Origin: Lacticaseibacillus zeae DSM 20178 = KCTC 3804
Lineage (GTDB): Bacteria; Bacillota; Bacilli; Lactobacillales; Lactobacillaceae
NCBI RefSeq assembly: GCF_000260435.1
Contig: NZ_BACQ01000037.1
Location: 1 to 49,995 of the forward strand
Length of the DNA stretch: 49,995 bases
Direction of reading: 5' to 3'
The notes beneath the pieces were generated by a model. That model saw nothing but the letters and a program-made list of their open reading frames with translations. It searched no databases and was not told the DNA's origin. Numbering within the stretch: the stretch's first letter is position 1; every line of letters starts with the position of its first letter. This document shows, one piece after another, positions 18,407 to 26,427 of the stretch. The position numbers were made by a program, and so were the translations under genes.

Positions 18407-18972
18407 CAACTATTAAACAAATTGTGGTCGTAGAAGGCCGCGATGATACGAAAAGATTAAAGGAAACTTTTGGCGATATTGATACCATTGAAACCCGCGG
18501 GAGTGCGATTGATGACACCACTTTGGCGCGCATTCGCCAGGCTCAGGCCAAACGTGGAGTGATTGTTCTCACCGATCCGGATTTTCCTGGTGAGAAGATT
18601 CGCAAAACGATTTCCCGGGCCGTTCCCGGCGTGACCCACGCTTTCCTGCCGCGAGCTGAAGGCGTCCCGGCACATAAAGGGTCGCTGGGCATCGAACATG
18701 CAACGCCGGCAGCATTGCGGGCAGCACTTCAGCATTTATTTACTGAAGTACCGGATGCACCACAAGTCATTAGCCAGCAGGACCTGTTAGCTGCGCATTT
18801 GATCGGCGGCGCAGGTTCGCGGCAACGTCGTGAGCAGCTGGGCGAGTTGTTGCACATTGGCTATACAAACGGCAAACAGCTATTACGCCGTTTGACGGAG
18901 TTTCGCATCAGCCGGGCTGCCTTTTTTGCGGCACTGGATCAGGTGAATGGAGGCCGAGATGACCATGCATGA
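18403..18972 (+). CDS. rnmV: Ribonuclease M5
   Basis: A 189-residue TOPRIM nuclease that makes the final cuts in 5S rRNA maturation. The TOPRIM glutamate is in VVVEGRDD near residue 11 and the DxD motif in LTDPDFPGEKIR. The C-terminal half (LLAAHLIGGAGSRQRREQLG) is the M5-specific region. The start at 18403 overlaps the tatD stop (ATGA) and follows AAAGGAAG. Gene order tatD-rnmV-rsmA supports the call. Confidence 0.93.
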   Translation: MTTIKQIVVVEGRDDTKRLKETFGDIDTIETRGSAIDDTTLARIRQAQAKRGVIVLTDPDFPGEKIRKTISRAVPGVTHAFLPRAEGVPAHKGSLGIEHATPAALRAALQHLFTEVPDAPQVISQQDLLAAHLIGGAGSRQRREQLGELLHIGYTNGKQLLRRLTEFRISRAAFFAALDQVNGGRDDHA

Positions 18973-19855
18973 AAAAGTCGCACAGCCAGCAGTGACCAAT
19001 GCTATTTTAAAGCGCCACGGGTTTCGCATGCGCAAAGGTTTGGGCCAGAACTTCCTGACCGATCCCCAAATTTTGCAAAAAATTGTTGCGGCTGCCGATT
19101 TGTCGTCACAGGATGATGTGATCGAAATCGGCCCGGGGATCGGCGCTTTGACCCAGTTTCTTGCCGACAGCGCCCATCAGGTGGTGGCGTTGGAAATTGA
19201 CGAGCGCCTGCTGCCGATTTTGGCCGAAACGCTGGCCGATTATCCTAATACCGCCGTGGTGAATGAAGATGTGTTAAAAACCGATTTGAGCGCATTGGTG
19301 GCTGAACATTTTGACGGAAAGCATACCCTAAAGGTGGTTGCCAATTTACCGTATTACATCACGACCCCTATTTTACTGCACCTGCTGCGGGCACGGTTGC
19401 CGCTGCACAGCATGACCGTGATGATGCAAAAAGAAGTAGCAGCGCGGCTGAGTGCGACGCCAGGGTCAAAGGACTACGGCAGTTTGAGCATTGCGGTGCA
19501 GTTGGTGGCAGATGTGACGACGGCCTTTACAGTCAGCCGCCATGCCTTTGTTCCGGCCCCTAACGTCGATTCGGCGATTGTGACGTTGACCCAACGATCC
19601 GAGCCATTGGCAGCCGTCACGAACCCGGACAGTTTCGAGCGCTTGGTGCGCGGCGCCTTTGCGTCCCGCCGGAAAACGCTTTGGAACAACCTTGTTGCCT
19701 TATTTGGCAAGGAAAACAAGCCTGCGATTCGCACAGCGCTGGCAGCTGCAAATATTGCGCCGGAAACGCGGGCCGAACAGTTGGCAATTGCTGACTTTGC
19801 GCGGCTGGATACGGCGCTACAAGGAGAAGGACTCGGCGTGCGCGCTGACGCCTGA
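18959..19855 (+). CDS. rsmA: 16S rRNA dimethyladenosine transferase (KsgA)
   Basis: A 298-residue SAM-dependent methyltransferase that dimethylates two adjacent adenosines near the 3' end of 16S rRNA; its loss gives kasugamycin resistance. Motifs: KGLGQNFLTD at the N-terminus, VIEIGPGIGALT (SAM binding), ALEIDERL, VNEDVL and the catalytic NLPYYITTP. The ATG at 18959 is 5 bases after GGAGG, while an upstream in-frame ATG at 18947 lies before that site. It overlaps rnmV by 14 bases. Confidence 0.95.
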   Translation: MTMHEKVAQPAVTNAILKRHGFRMRKGLGQNFLTDPQILQKIVAAADLSSQDDVIEIGPGIGALTQFLADSAHQVVALEIDERLLPILAETLADYPNTAVVNEDVLKTDLSALVAEHFDGKHTLKVVANLPYYITTPILLHLLRARLPLHSMTVMMQKEVAARLSATPGSKDYGSLSIAVQLVADVTTAFTVSRHAFVPAPNVDSAIVTLTQRSEPLAAVTNPDSFERLVRGAFASRRKTLWNNLVALFGKENKPAIRTALAAANIAPETRAEQLAIADFARLDTALQGEGLGVRADA

Positions 19856-19885
19856 CGCGCCGCATTTGCTAGCGTCTATTATTGC

Positions 19886-19914
19886 TTGCGATTAATAAGA
19901 GTGCGTGGTATAAT
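19886..19914 (+). promoter_or_regulatory. Sigma-A-type promoter for veg
   Basis: TTGCGA (19886-19891), 17-base spacer, TATAAT (19909-19914), 49 bases before the veg start. The perfect -10 suggests strong expression, as is known for veg in Bacillus. Confidence 0.75.
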
Positions 19915-19963
19915 TGCAAATTTCTTGCTTTCGTGATAGAATGCTACTTAAGAGGTGAAGTGC

Positions 19964-20215
19964 ATGCCAATCACACTAGCAAGCATCAAACGGAAGCTCG
20001 ATGGGAAAATCGGTGAGAACTTAACGGTCGTTGCACAAGCTGGACGCAAGAAAGTGACGCGGCGGCGGGGGACCTTGAAGGAAACCTATCCGGCTATTTT
20101 TGTGGTCGATCTTGACCAAAGTGAGAATGCGTTCGAGCGTGTCTCTTACAGCTACGCAGATCTTTTGACCAAGTCAATCAAGATCACCTTCGAAGGCGAA
20201 GAGAAAGCGTCATAA
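19964..20215 (+). CDS. veg: Veg family protein
   Basis: An 83-residue small protein beginning MPITLASIKRKLDGKIGENL. The basic segment AGRKKVTRRRGTLKETYP and the core FVVDLDQSENAFERVSYSYA are typical of Veg. In B. subtilis Veg is an abundant protein that affects biofilm gene expression; its biochemical role is unclear. GAGGTGA precedes the ATG. Its location between rsmA and ispE matches the Bacillus order, minus the sporulation genes yabG and sspF. Confidence 0.93.
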   Translation: MPITLASIKRKLDGKIGENLTVVAQAGRKKVTRRRGTLKETYPAIFVVDLDQSENAFERVSYSYADLLTKSIKITFEGEEKAS

Positions 20216-20255
20216 TTTCAGATAGTAACCGACGATTAAATCGTTTATTTCGGGA

Positions 20256-20290
20256 GGCCGCGATGCAAACTGCATCGCGGCCTTTTGTTT
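20256..20290 (+). terminator. Terminator after veg
   Basis: GGCCGCGATGCA, AAC loop, TGCATCGCGGCC, then TTTTGTTT. A perfect 12-bp stem. Confidence 0.9.
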
Positions 20291-20447
20291 GGTGTTAACT
20301 TCTAACGGCGTTTTTACAATCTGGCAATGAAAATCACAACGCAAAACAGTATACTAAAAATAACTATACGGTGGATGCATGCAACGGCGCTTGTAGCTAG
20401 ACTTTGGTAGCTATAAGGGTATGCATCGCCAAAGACTGGTGGTTAGC

Positions 20448-21326
20448 ATGGAACTAATCGAAAAAGCACCCGCCAAGATTAATCTCAGTTTGGATGCCTT
20501 GTATCGCCATGCTGACGGCGAACATGAGTGGCAGATGGTGATGACATCAGTCGACTTGGCTGATTATGTGACGATTCAGCCGAGCCGCACGATCAAGGTT
20601 TCCACGGACAGCGGCTTTTTACCGGAGGATCCGCGCAATCTGGCGTATAAAGCGGCACTGGCGTTACAACGTCATGCCAATATCCGCCAAGGTGCGCGGA
20701 TTCATATCGAAAAACATATTCCGGTTGCGGCTGGACTGGGTGGCGGATCAAGTGATGCCGCTGCTGTGTTGCGCGGCCTGAATTCACTTTGGGAGTTAGG
20801 TTATAGTCGTTCACAATTGGCACGGATTGGACTGAGTGTGGATAGCGATGTTCCGTACTGCGTTTATTCTGAGACGTCGTTGGTTACGGGACGTGGGGAT
20901 GTTGTGACACCGTTGGGAAGTTTGCCCAACTTTTGGGTGGTGTTAGCTAAGCCGCGCGTATCAGTGTCAACCCCAACTATCCTCAACGCGATTGATTATC
21001 AAGCCGGGCTGGAGCATCCGGATACCCAGCGTGTTGTGGCTGGAATTCAGAATCATGATTTTAATCAAATGATCAGCGGTATGGGGAATACTTTGGAGAA
21101 AATTACGGCTAGTCGGTACCCCGAAATCACGGCGCTTAAACATCGGTTAGAGAAGTATGGTGCCGAGATTGCCCAGATGTCCGGCAGCGGCCCGACCGTG
21201 TTTGGCCTTTGCCAGAAGCATTCGCGGGCGATGCGCGTTTACAACAGCATGAAAGGCTTCTGCCGCGAGGTTTATTTGTTGCGGCCGTTTTGTCTGCCCG
21301 CAAATGGTCGTGGGCTTAGGGGTTGA
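20448..21326 (+). CDS. ispE: 4-(cytidine 5'-diphospho)-2-C-methyl-D-erythritol kinase homologue
   Basis: A 292-residue GHMP kinase. KAPAKINLSLDA near residue 6 and the ATP loop VAAGLGGGSSDAAAVL near 97 are diagnostic, with MSGSGPTVFGL near the end. In complete pathways IspE phosphorylates CDP-methylerythritol in the MEP isoprenoid route. Lactobacilli make isoprenoids by mevalonate and generally lack the rest of MEP, so the substrate here is uncertain. The ATG at 20448 is chosen by homology to the family N-terminus; its ribosome site is weak. Position before purR is conserved with Bacillus. Confidence 0.9.
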   Translation: MELIEKAPAKINLSLDALYRHADGEHEWQMVMTSVDLADYVTIQPSRTIKVSTDSGFLPEDPRNLAYKAALALQRHANIRQGARIHIEKHIPVAAGLGGGSSDAAAVLRGLNSLWELGYSRSQLARIGLSVDSDVPYCVYSETSLVTGRGDVVTPLGSLPNFWVVLAKPRVSVSTPTILNAIDYQAGLEHPDTQRVVAGIQNHDFNQMISGMGNTLEKITASRYPEITALKHRLEKYGAEIAQMSGSGPTVFGLCQKHSRAMRVYNSMKGFCREVYLLRPFCLPANGRGLRG

Positions 21327-21377
21327 TTTTTAGGGATCGCTAAACCATGATGGATGAGGAAATGAGGCATTGACGAT

Positions 21378-22256
21378 ATGGAACAGGTTCAGCCAAACAA
21401 GGCATTTTTTTGGGGCATTCTGCTTAATCTGATTTATATTATTGCTGAAATTGCTTTTGGGATCGGGATCGGTTCGGTTGCATTGGTTGCGGATGCGATA
21501 CACAATATGAGCGATGTTTTAGGCTTAGGGTTGGCGTGGTTTTCCGAGTGGCTGTCGAATCGCCATCCGACGGTACAGCGTACATACGGTTACAAAAGTT
21601 CATCGATTCTGGCCGCTTTGGCAAATGCCGCCTTTTTGTTAGTCGCAATGGGCGCGATCATTGTCGAAGCGATTACCCGGCTGTCGCAAAATGCGCCGGT
21701 TGAAGGCGGCTGGATGATGCTGGTTGCCGGTGTGGGGATTTTGGTCAACGGCGCAACCGCAGGACTTTTCCACAGTGGCTCGCAGCACGATTTGAATATT
21801 CGCGGTGCGTTCATGCACATGGCAGCCGATGCCGGCGTTTCGCTAGGCGTTGTGTTAGCCGGGGGTTTGATTATGTTGACAGGCTGGGAATGGCTTGATC
21901 CGGTCATGTCGATTCTGGTTGCCATTGTGGTCTTGATTGGCACTTGGAACCTGTTGCGGGATGCGGTCAACCTGGCCATGGCGGCTGTTCCCAAGGAAAT
22001 CGATCCGATTGCCGTCAAGACACTGGTCGATGCGTACCCGACTGTTGCTTCGTGTCACGACCTGCATATCTGGGCGCTTAGCACAACCGATGTGGCGCTG
22101 ACGGTCCATGTGGTTCGGACGACACCGGAAGGCAACGACGCCTTTCTGGACGCCTTGAGCCTGTCGTTGCGGGAGAGTTTTGACATCGCGCACACGACTA
22201 TTCAAGTCGAATACGGTCCCTACTTGCCGGATAACAAGATGGAAAATCCTTACTGA
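21378..22256 (+). CDS. Cation diffusion facilitator (CzcD-like) metal efflux protein
   Basis: A 292-residue inner-membrane antiporter exporting divalent metals in exchange for protons. There are six predicted helices in residues 10-205, with the zinc-site motifs DAIHNMSD (HxxxD, helix 2) and HMAADAGVS (HxxxD, helix 5), and a C-terminal cytoplasmic domain (210-285) with DLHIWALS and VHVV. Substrate could be Zn, Co, Cd or Fe. It converges on the fetAB genes, sharing a bidirectional terminator; together they look like a metal-export island inserted between ispE and purR. Confidence 0.93.
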   Translation: MEQVQPNKAFFWGILLNLIYIIAEIAFGIGIGSVALVADAIHNMSDVLGLGLAWFSEWLSNRHPTVQRTYGYKSSSILAALANAAFLLVAMGAIIVEAITRLSQNAPVEGGWMMLVAGVGILVNGATAGLFHSGSQHDLNIRGAFMHMAADAGVSLGVVLAGGLIMLTGWEWLDPVMSILVAIVVLIGTWNLLRDAVNLAMAAVPKEIDPIAVKTLVDAYPTVASCHDLHIWALSTTDVALTVHVVRTTPEGNDAFLDALSLSLRESFDIAHTTIQVEYGPYLPDNKMENPY

Positions 22257-22276
22257 GCGCTCAGCATTTTGGAATT

Positions 22277-22326
22277 AAAAAAGTTGCTGCAGAAGTAATT
22301 TGACTTTACTTCTACAGCAACTTTTT
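22277..22326. terminator. Bidirectional terminator between the CDF gene and fetB
   Basis: A-run plus AAGTTGCTGCAGAAGTAA pairs with TTACTTCTACAGCAACTT plus T-run across a short loop. Confidence 0.9.
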
Positions 22327-22355
22327 ACGCTGATTCTATGCGAACTAGCTGATGA

Positions 22356-23117
22356 TTACCGCAACTGCTTTTGCTCATTATAAAAGCGTGAATAACTGCG
22401 ATAAACGGCAATGAAGCTGCCGAGGCTTGTGGCACCCAGTAACATGAAGGTGACCATGATCTGGTACATGATGGCTTTTGTTGGATCGATGCCGGCAAAG
22501 ATCAGACCGGACATCATGCCGGGTAAGCTGACGAGTCCGACTGTTTTTGCCGAGTCGATGGTAGGCGCCATTCCGGTTTTGATCGCATTGACGATGAGCT
22601 TTTGACTGGCCTGTTTGAGGGTGGCGCCTAAAGCCAGGCGTTCAAGGACTTGCGGGCGCAAATCCGTGAATTCGGTGTTCAGACTGCGATATGCCAAGCC
22701 GGTTGCCACCATGACATTACTGGCAATCATGCCGCTGATCGGCACAATCTGGGCAGGAATGAAGCGAATGGCGCGGACGGAGACTAGCATGATCAGCGTG
22801 AGCCCGGTTGCTGTGGTGACGGCGAGCAAGCTGGTGACAAAGGCGTCGGGAATAGTGCCGGCACGCTTTTTGGCGTTCCACGCAGCGTTGAAAATAATGA
22901 TGGCGACCATGGCTAACGTTAACCAAACCGTGTTGACTTTAATAATATAGGTCAAGACAAAACCGACAACAGTTAGCTGGATGACGGCGCGCACGACACC
23001 AACGATTAAGTCTTTGGTCATCCCCAACTCTTCTTTTAAGTTGATCGTTAACGCAATGACCACCAGGATAAGCGCCAGTAGCAGTGCCAGAGGTGATACA
23101 ATTAACTGACTATTCAT
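22356..23117 (-). CDS. fetB: Iron/metal export ABC transporter permease FetB
   Basis: A 253-residue integral membrane protein with about seven hydrophobic segments, matching the UPF0014/FetB family (VRAVIQLTVVGFVLTYI near residue 42, LPGMMSGLIFAGIDPTKAIM, MLLGATSLGSF). It pairs with the ATPase FetA, whose stop overlaps its start by ATGA. In E. coli FetAB exports iron and protects against peroxide stress. The metal here is inferred. Confidence 0.9.
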   Translation of the reverse strand: MNSQLIVSPLALLLALILVVIALTINLKEELGMTKDLIVGVVRAVIQLTVVGFVLTYIIKVNTVWLTLAMVAIIIFNAAWNAKKRAGTIPDAFVTSLLAVTTATGLTLIMLVSVRAIRFIPAQIVPISGMIASNVMVATGLAYRSLNTEFTDLRPQVLERLALGATLKQASQKLIVNAIKTGMAPTIDSAKTVGLVSLPGMMSGLIFAGIDPTKAIMYQIMVTFMLLGATSLGSFIAVYRSYSRFYNEQKQLR

Positions 23118-23764
23118 GCGGTCGGCACCTCCTCGAATTGGCCGTCTACCAACGTCATGAGGTTCTTTGCCATGTGCAGTTCGCCTTCGTCATGGGTCAC
23201 GCTAACGAGGGTGATCCCCTTTTTGTTTTGGCGGTCCAACAGGTCGTGAATCACGGCTTTTGTGTCCGGATCCAATCCGGTCGTGACTTCATCCAGCAGC
23301 AGAACTTTAGGCGGAAAGAACAGATGGCGCAATAAGGCAACGCGCTGACGTTCACCGCCGGACAGGTTTTGCGTTGGTGCGTCAAGCATGGTTTTAGCCA
23401 GATCGACGCTTTCCAGGGCGGCTTCAGCCTGTTCACGTGGCATCTCGGTGTTACGAATCGCAAACGGAAAACGCAGATCGTCGGCAACGGTGGCGCCAAA
23501 CAAGGCAGGTTGTTGGGCGCAATAAGATACCTCCCGCCGATAAAGAATCGGATCGTAATCAGACTGAGGCTTGCCATTATACAAAATCGTGCCGCTTGTC
23601 GGCGTCAGTAACGTAGCAAGCAAACGCAGCAAGGTACTTTTACCCGACCCAGAATGCCCGGCAATGGTAAGATCAATCCCCCAAGGAATGTCCAGATTGA
23701 TATCATTCAGGATAGCCGTTTTTGTTGGCGCAAAAGTCATGTGGTGTAATTCAAAAGCATTCAT
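23114..23764 (-). CDS. fetA: Iron/metal export ABC transporter ATPase FetA
   Basis: A 216-residue ATP-binding subunit. Walker A is AGHSGSGKST, the Q-loop is SYCAQQPALFG, signature NLSGGERQRVA, Walker B VLLLDEVTTGLD, and the H-loop VSVTHDEGE. The start at 23764 (MNAFELHHMT) follows an AAGGGTGGGG-rich site; the open frame to 23938 adds unlikely residues. The overlap with fetB indicates an operon. It is transcribed divergently from purR, and the purR operator candidate lies in the shared upstream region. Confidence 0.92.
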   Translation of the reverse strand: MNAFELHHMTFAPTKTAILNDINLDIPWGIDLTIAGHSGSGKSTLLRLLATLLTPTSGTILYNGKPQSDYDPILYRREVSYCAQQPALFGATVADDLRFPFAIRNTEMPREQAEAALESVDLAKTMLDAPTQNLSGGERQRVALLRHLFFPPKVLLLDEVTTGLDPDTKAVIHDLLDRQNKKGITLVSVTHDEGELHMAKNLMTLVDGQFEEVPTA

Positions 23765-23856
23765 ACTTTTCCCCACCCTTCTTTGTAACCATTCTAATAT
23801 AGAATTGGGTGGGAGGCCACTGATACGACTCGCGAGGCGGCAGGTGTAAAAATGAA

Positions 23857-23923
23857 CAAATGCGAACGTTCGGTGAGAAAATCGAGTTAAAGGGTCGAAA
23901 TTTTCGGCAAAAGCATTTATACT
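23857..23923 (+). promoter_or_regulatory. Candidate PurR operator (two PurBox-like motifs) and purR promoter
   Basis: AAATGCGAACGTTCGG (23859-23873) and TCGAAATTTTCGGC (23895-23908) each contain the CGAA/TTCG cores of PurBoxes on both strands, about three helical turns apart. The second overlaps a -35-like TCGAAA that stands 17 bases before TATACT (23918-23923). Autoregulation of purR is therefore plausible. The spacing differs from the usual 16-17-base gap, so this remains a candidate. Confidence 0.4.
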
Positions 23924-23984
23924 GGGTAAGATTATCACGGAATGTTAGCATAAGGCTAAATATTCGGAGTTAGGAGCGGAATAA

Positions 23985-24833
23985 ATGAAAGTAAGACGCA
24001 GTGATCGCTTGATCGATATGACCCGGTACTTGTTAGAACGGCCGCATACGCTGATACCGCTGACTTTTTTTTCTAAACGGTATGAAAGTGCCAAATCCTC
24101 GATTAGTGAAGATCTGGCGATTGTAAGACGGACCTTTGCGCAACGGCAAACCGGGATTCTTGAAACGGTTCCGGGAGCGGCAGGCGGTGTGCGGTACATC
24201 CCGATCATGGGGGAAGATGAGGCAGAGAAGTTTATTGCTGCTATGGCTAAGCGGCTGTCGGAAACCGATCGCCTTTTGCCAGGTGGCTATGTTTATCTTT
24301 CGGACTTGCTCGGAACGCCAAGTGTGTTGCGGCAAATTGGCCGGTTGATTGCCACCCAGTATCGTGATGCCAAGGTCGACGCGGTGATGACCGTTGCGAC
24401 TAAAGGCATCCCCATTGCCCAAAGTGTCAGTCAGTATCTGAATGTGCCGTTCGTCATCGTGCGGCGCGATTCCAAGATTACTGAAGGCTCGACAGTCTCG
24501 GTCAACTATGTCTCCGGATCATCGGCCCGGATCGAGAAAATGGAGCTGAGTAAGCGCAGTCTTCCGGCAAATTCGCGGGTACTGATTGTCGACGACTTCA
24601 TGAAAGGTGGCGGCACGGTCAATGGCATGAAGGCGTTGATTGACGAATTCAATGCTGAAATGGTCGGCATCACCGTCTTTGCGGAAGGCAAGTTTGATGG
24701 CGATCGGATGGTCAATGAATATACATCACTGATTCGGGTTGATAAGGTCGACACCAAGGCAAACACCCTTCATGCCACTGCCGGGAACTTTCTTAGTCAG
24801 AATCAGCAGTTGCTTGAGGTGAGCCATCAATGA
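23985..24833 (+). CDS. purR: Purine operon repressor PurR
   Basis: A 282-residue transcription regulator. An N-terminal winged helix (MKVRRSDRLIDMTRYLLERP to about 75) precedes a phosphoribosyltransferase-like domain with the PRPP loop VLIVDDFMKGGGT near residue 200. High PRPP releases it from PurBoxes of purine genes. TAGGAG precedes the ATG. It lies upstream of glmU-prs as in Bacillus, with a VanZ-RDD gene overlapping its stop by ATGA, so the two are co-transcribed. Confidence 0.96.
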   Translation: MKVRRSDRLIDMTRYLLERPHTLIPLTFFSKRYESAKSSISEDLAIVRRTFAQRQTGILETVPGAAGGVRYIPIMGEDEAEKFIAAMAKRLSETDRLLPGGYVYLSDLLGTPSVLRQIGRLIATQYRDAKVDAVMTVATKGIPIAQSVSQYLNVPFVIVRRDSKITEGSTVSVNYVSGSSARIEKMELSKRSLPANSRVLIVDDFMKGGGTVNGMKALIDEFNAEMVGITVFAEGKFDGDRMVNEYTSLIRVDKVDTKANTLHATAGNFLSQNQQLLEVSHQ

Positions 24834-26002
24834 GTGCTTACCTCGGGCCGGTTAAAACGGCACTGGTCACGTTTCCGTTTTTAGCATTGGTGCTTGCGCT
24901 ACCGTTTCTGGTGATTGTTTATCGGCGCTACGGTGCGTTTAGCTGGTGGCGGGCGATCGTGATCTATTCGTTCATATTTTACCTGCTATCGGCTTATTTC
25001 TTGATTATCCTACCGCTTCCGTCACGCGAGGCAGTTGCGCAGTTTACCGGGCCAAAATATAATCTGACCCCATTCATGGCGTTACGCTACTTTATTCACA
25101 CGACGGTCTTTTCCCCAACCAACCCGCACACGTGGTTGGCGGCGTTGAAACAATCCGCGTTTATCCAACCCTTCTTTAACGTCGTTTTGACGATCCCATT
25201 TGGTTTTTATCTGCGCTATTATTTTAAGCGCAGTGTGCCGCAGATCATCATGATGAGCTTTGGCTTGAGTCTTTTCTTTGAACTGACCCAGTTGTCAGGG
25301 CTGTATGGCTTCTATCCGCGGCCGTATCGACTGTTTGATGTGGATGATTTGATTCTTAACACCACTGGCGGCTTGATCGGCGGTGTTTTGGCCCCGATTT
25401 TCATGCAGGCGTTGCCATCTCGGGATACGATGGATGCTAAAAGTCAGGTGCGCGGTGTTCGAGTGACATTAATGCGCCGTCTGGTGGCCTTTTTCATTGA
25501 TTTTATAATATTAAGCACCATCGTCGGCTTGATGATCAGGTTCTTATTCCATTTGCTGGGGTTAGCGCAGTTACCGGATTTCTTGAGCGAAATGGTGTTG
25601 CCACTGCTTTTTGTTTTCGTTATCTGGCCTGCCTTTAATGACGGGCAGACCCTCGGCAAGAGCCTGGTTCGGATTAGAATTGTTCGCACAGATGGCCGCC
25701 CAGTTGGTTTTTGGCGGCTACTGTTGCGGGAAGGCTTGCTATATGGTGTGGCCTATTCAAGTTTAATTGGGTTCAGCAACTTTCTCATCGAGTATTTTGG
25801 AGAGGGACAGCGAACCGAAATCAATCTTGCTGCGCTGGGATTTTTCGGCATTTTGGCAATATTGTTTATTCTCAACTTCATTTGGGAAACGATCACTCGG
25901 CATTATCGGTTCTTCTATGATGCTTGGGCGGATACGACCCAGATTAGTACGTTAAAAGTGTCAGATGATGTTAAGCAACGTGCGGCTGAGAATGAGCAGT
26001 AA
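24830..26002 (+). CDS. VanZ domain - RDD domain fusion membrane protein
   Basis: A 390-residue membrane protein. Residues 1-200 form a VanZ-like domain (about five helices; FNVVLTIPFGFYLRYYF, SLFFELTQ, FDVDDLILNTTGGLIG). Residues about 210-375 form an RDD domain (RRLVAFFIDFIILS with the Arg...Asp signature, NDGQTLGKSLVRIRIVRTDG). VanZ proteins are linked to glycopeptide tolerance, but most members are of unknown role, and RDD proteins are transport-like. The start overlaps purR by 4 bases. A terminator follows at 26018. Confidence 0.88.
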   Translation: MSAYLGPVKTALVTFPFLALVLALPFLVIVYRRYGAFSWWRAIVIYSFIFYLLSAYFLIILPLPSREAVAQFTGPKYNLTPFMALRYFIHTTVFSPTNPHTWLAALKQSAFIQPFFNVVLTIPFGFYLRYYFKRSVPQIIMMSFGLSLFFELTQLSGLYGFYPRPYRLFDVDDLILNTTGGLIGGVLAPIFMQALPSRDTMDAKSQVRGVRVTLMRRLVAFFIDFIILSTIVGLMIRFLFHLLGLAQLPDFLSEMVLPLLFVFVIWPAFNDGQTLGKSLVRIRIVRTDGRPVGFWRLLLREGLLYGVAYSSLIGFSNFLIEYFGEGQRTEINLAALGFFGILAILFILNFIWETITRHYRFFYDAWADTTQISTLKVSDDVKQRAAENEQ

Positions 26003-26017
26003 GGGTAGTTTTGTAGG

Positions 26018-26046
26018 CAGATCCGTCGTGAGGCGGGTCTGTTTTT
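26018..26046 (+). terminator. Terminator after the VanZ-RDD gene
   Basis: CAGATCCGT pairs with GCGGGTCTG with wobble, followed by TTTTTGTTT. Confidence 0.7.
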
Positions 26047-26162
26047 GTTTGGGCTTTTAGGGTGTGGAAAGGGGTTCAGTTGCAAAACAGTGTTCACTGG
26101 GTTTGGGTAACCTTGCAGAAACATGACGTTAAAAGTTACTCGCGTTCTCTGCGGCTCTCTCA

Positions 26163-26240
26163 AACGCGTTCGCAAGCGCAGAAGTCTGCGTGTAAGGTCC
26201 TCAGTCGCAATGGCCAAGCTCGGGCCTGAGTTTTCCGATA
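26163..26240 (+). repeat. Palindromic intergenic repeat, partial copy B1
   Basis: Has the left arm AACGCGTTCGCAAGCGCAGA, then GTCTGCGTGTAAGG and CTCAGTCGCAATGGCC, but the right arm is replaced by unrelated sequence after GGGCCTGAG. It stands directly before the complete copy B2. Confidence 0.7.
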
Positions 26241-26243
26241 CAA

Positions 26244-26361
26244 AACGCGCTCACCGGCGCAGAAGTCTGCGTATAAGGACCTTGGGCGCGATGGCCTAAG
26301 CCCGGGCCATCACGCCCAAGGCCACTTATACTCCGACTTCTAACCGCGCCGGTTCACGCTC
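26244..26361 (+). repeat. Palindromic intergenic repeat, copy B2
   Basis: A complete copy from AACGCGCTC to GGTTCACGCTC. The central stem is CCTTGGGCGCGATGGCC with GGGCCATCACGCCCAAGG. It ends 6 bases before the -35 of the glmU promoter, so transcripts from that promoter would not contain it. With B1 it fills most of the 425-base gap before glmU. Confidence 0.85.
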
Positions 26362-26367
26362 TACATG

Positions 26368-26396
26368 TTGTCTCCCTTGCCGCGCTGGTCTATTAT
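26368..26396 (+). promoter_or_regulatory. Sigma-A-type promoter for glmU
   Basis: TTGTCT (26368-26373), 17-base spacer, TATTAT (26391-26396), 31 bases before the glmU start. Confidence 0.6.
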
Positions 26397-26427
26397 GAAA
26401 TAAGACAATTAGGAATGGAGCTTTAGC

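Noticed and set aside
26163-26361. Possible CRISPR array from tandem repeats
   Set aside because: Only two units with long imperfect palindromes and no regular short spacers; the same element occurs at distant loci and no cas genes are present.
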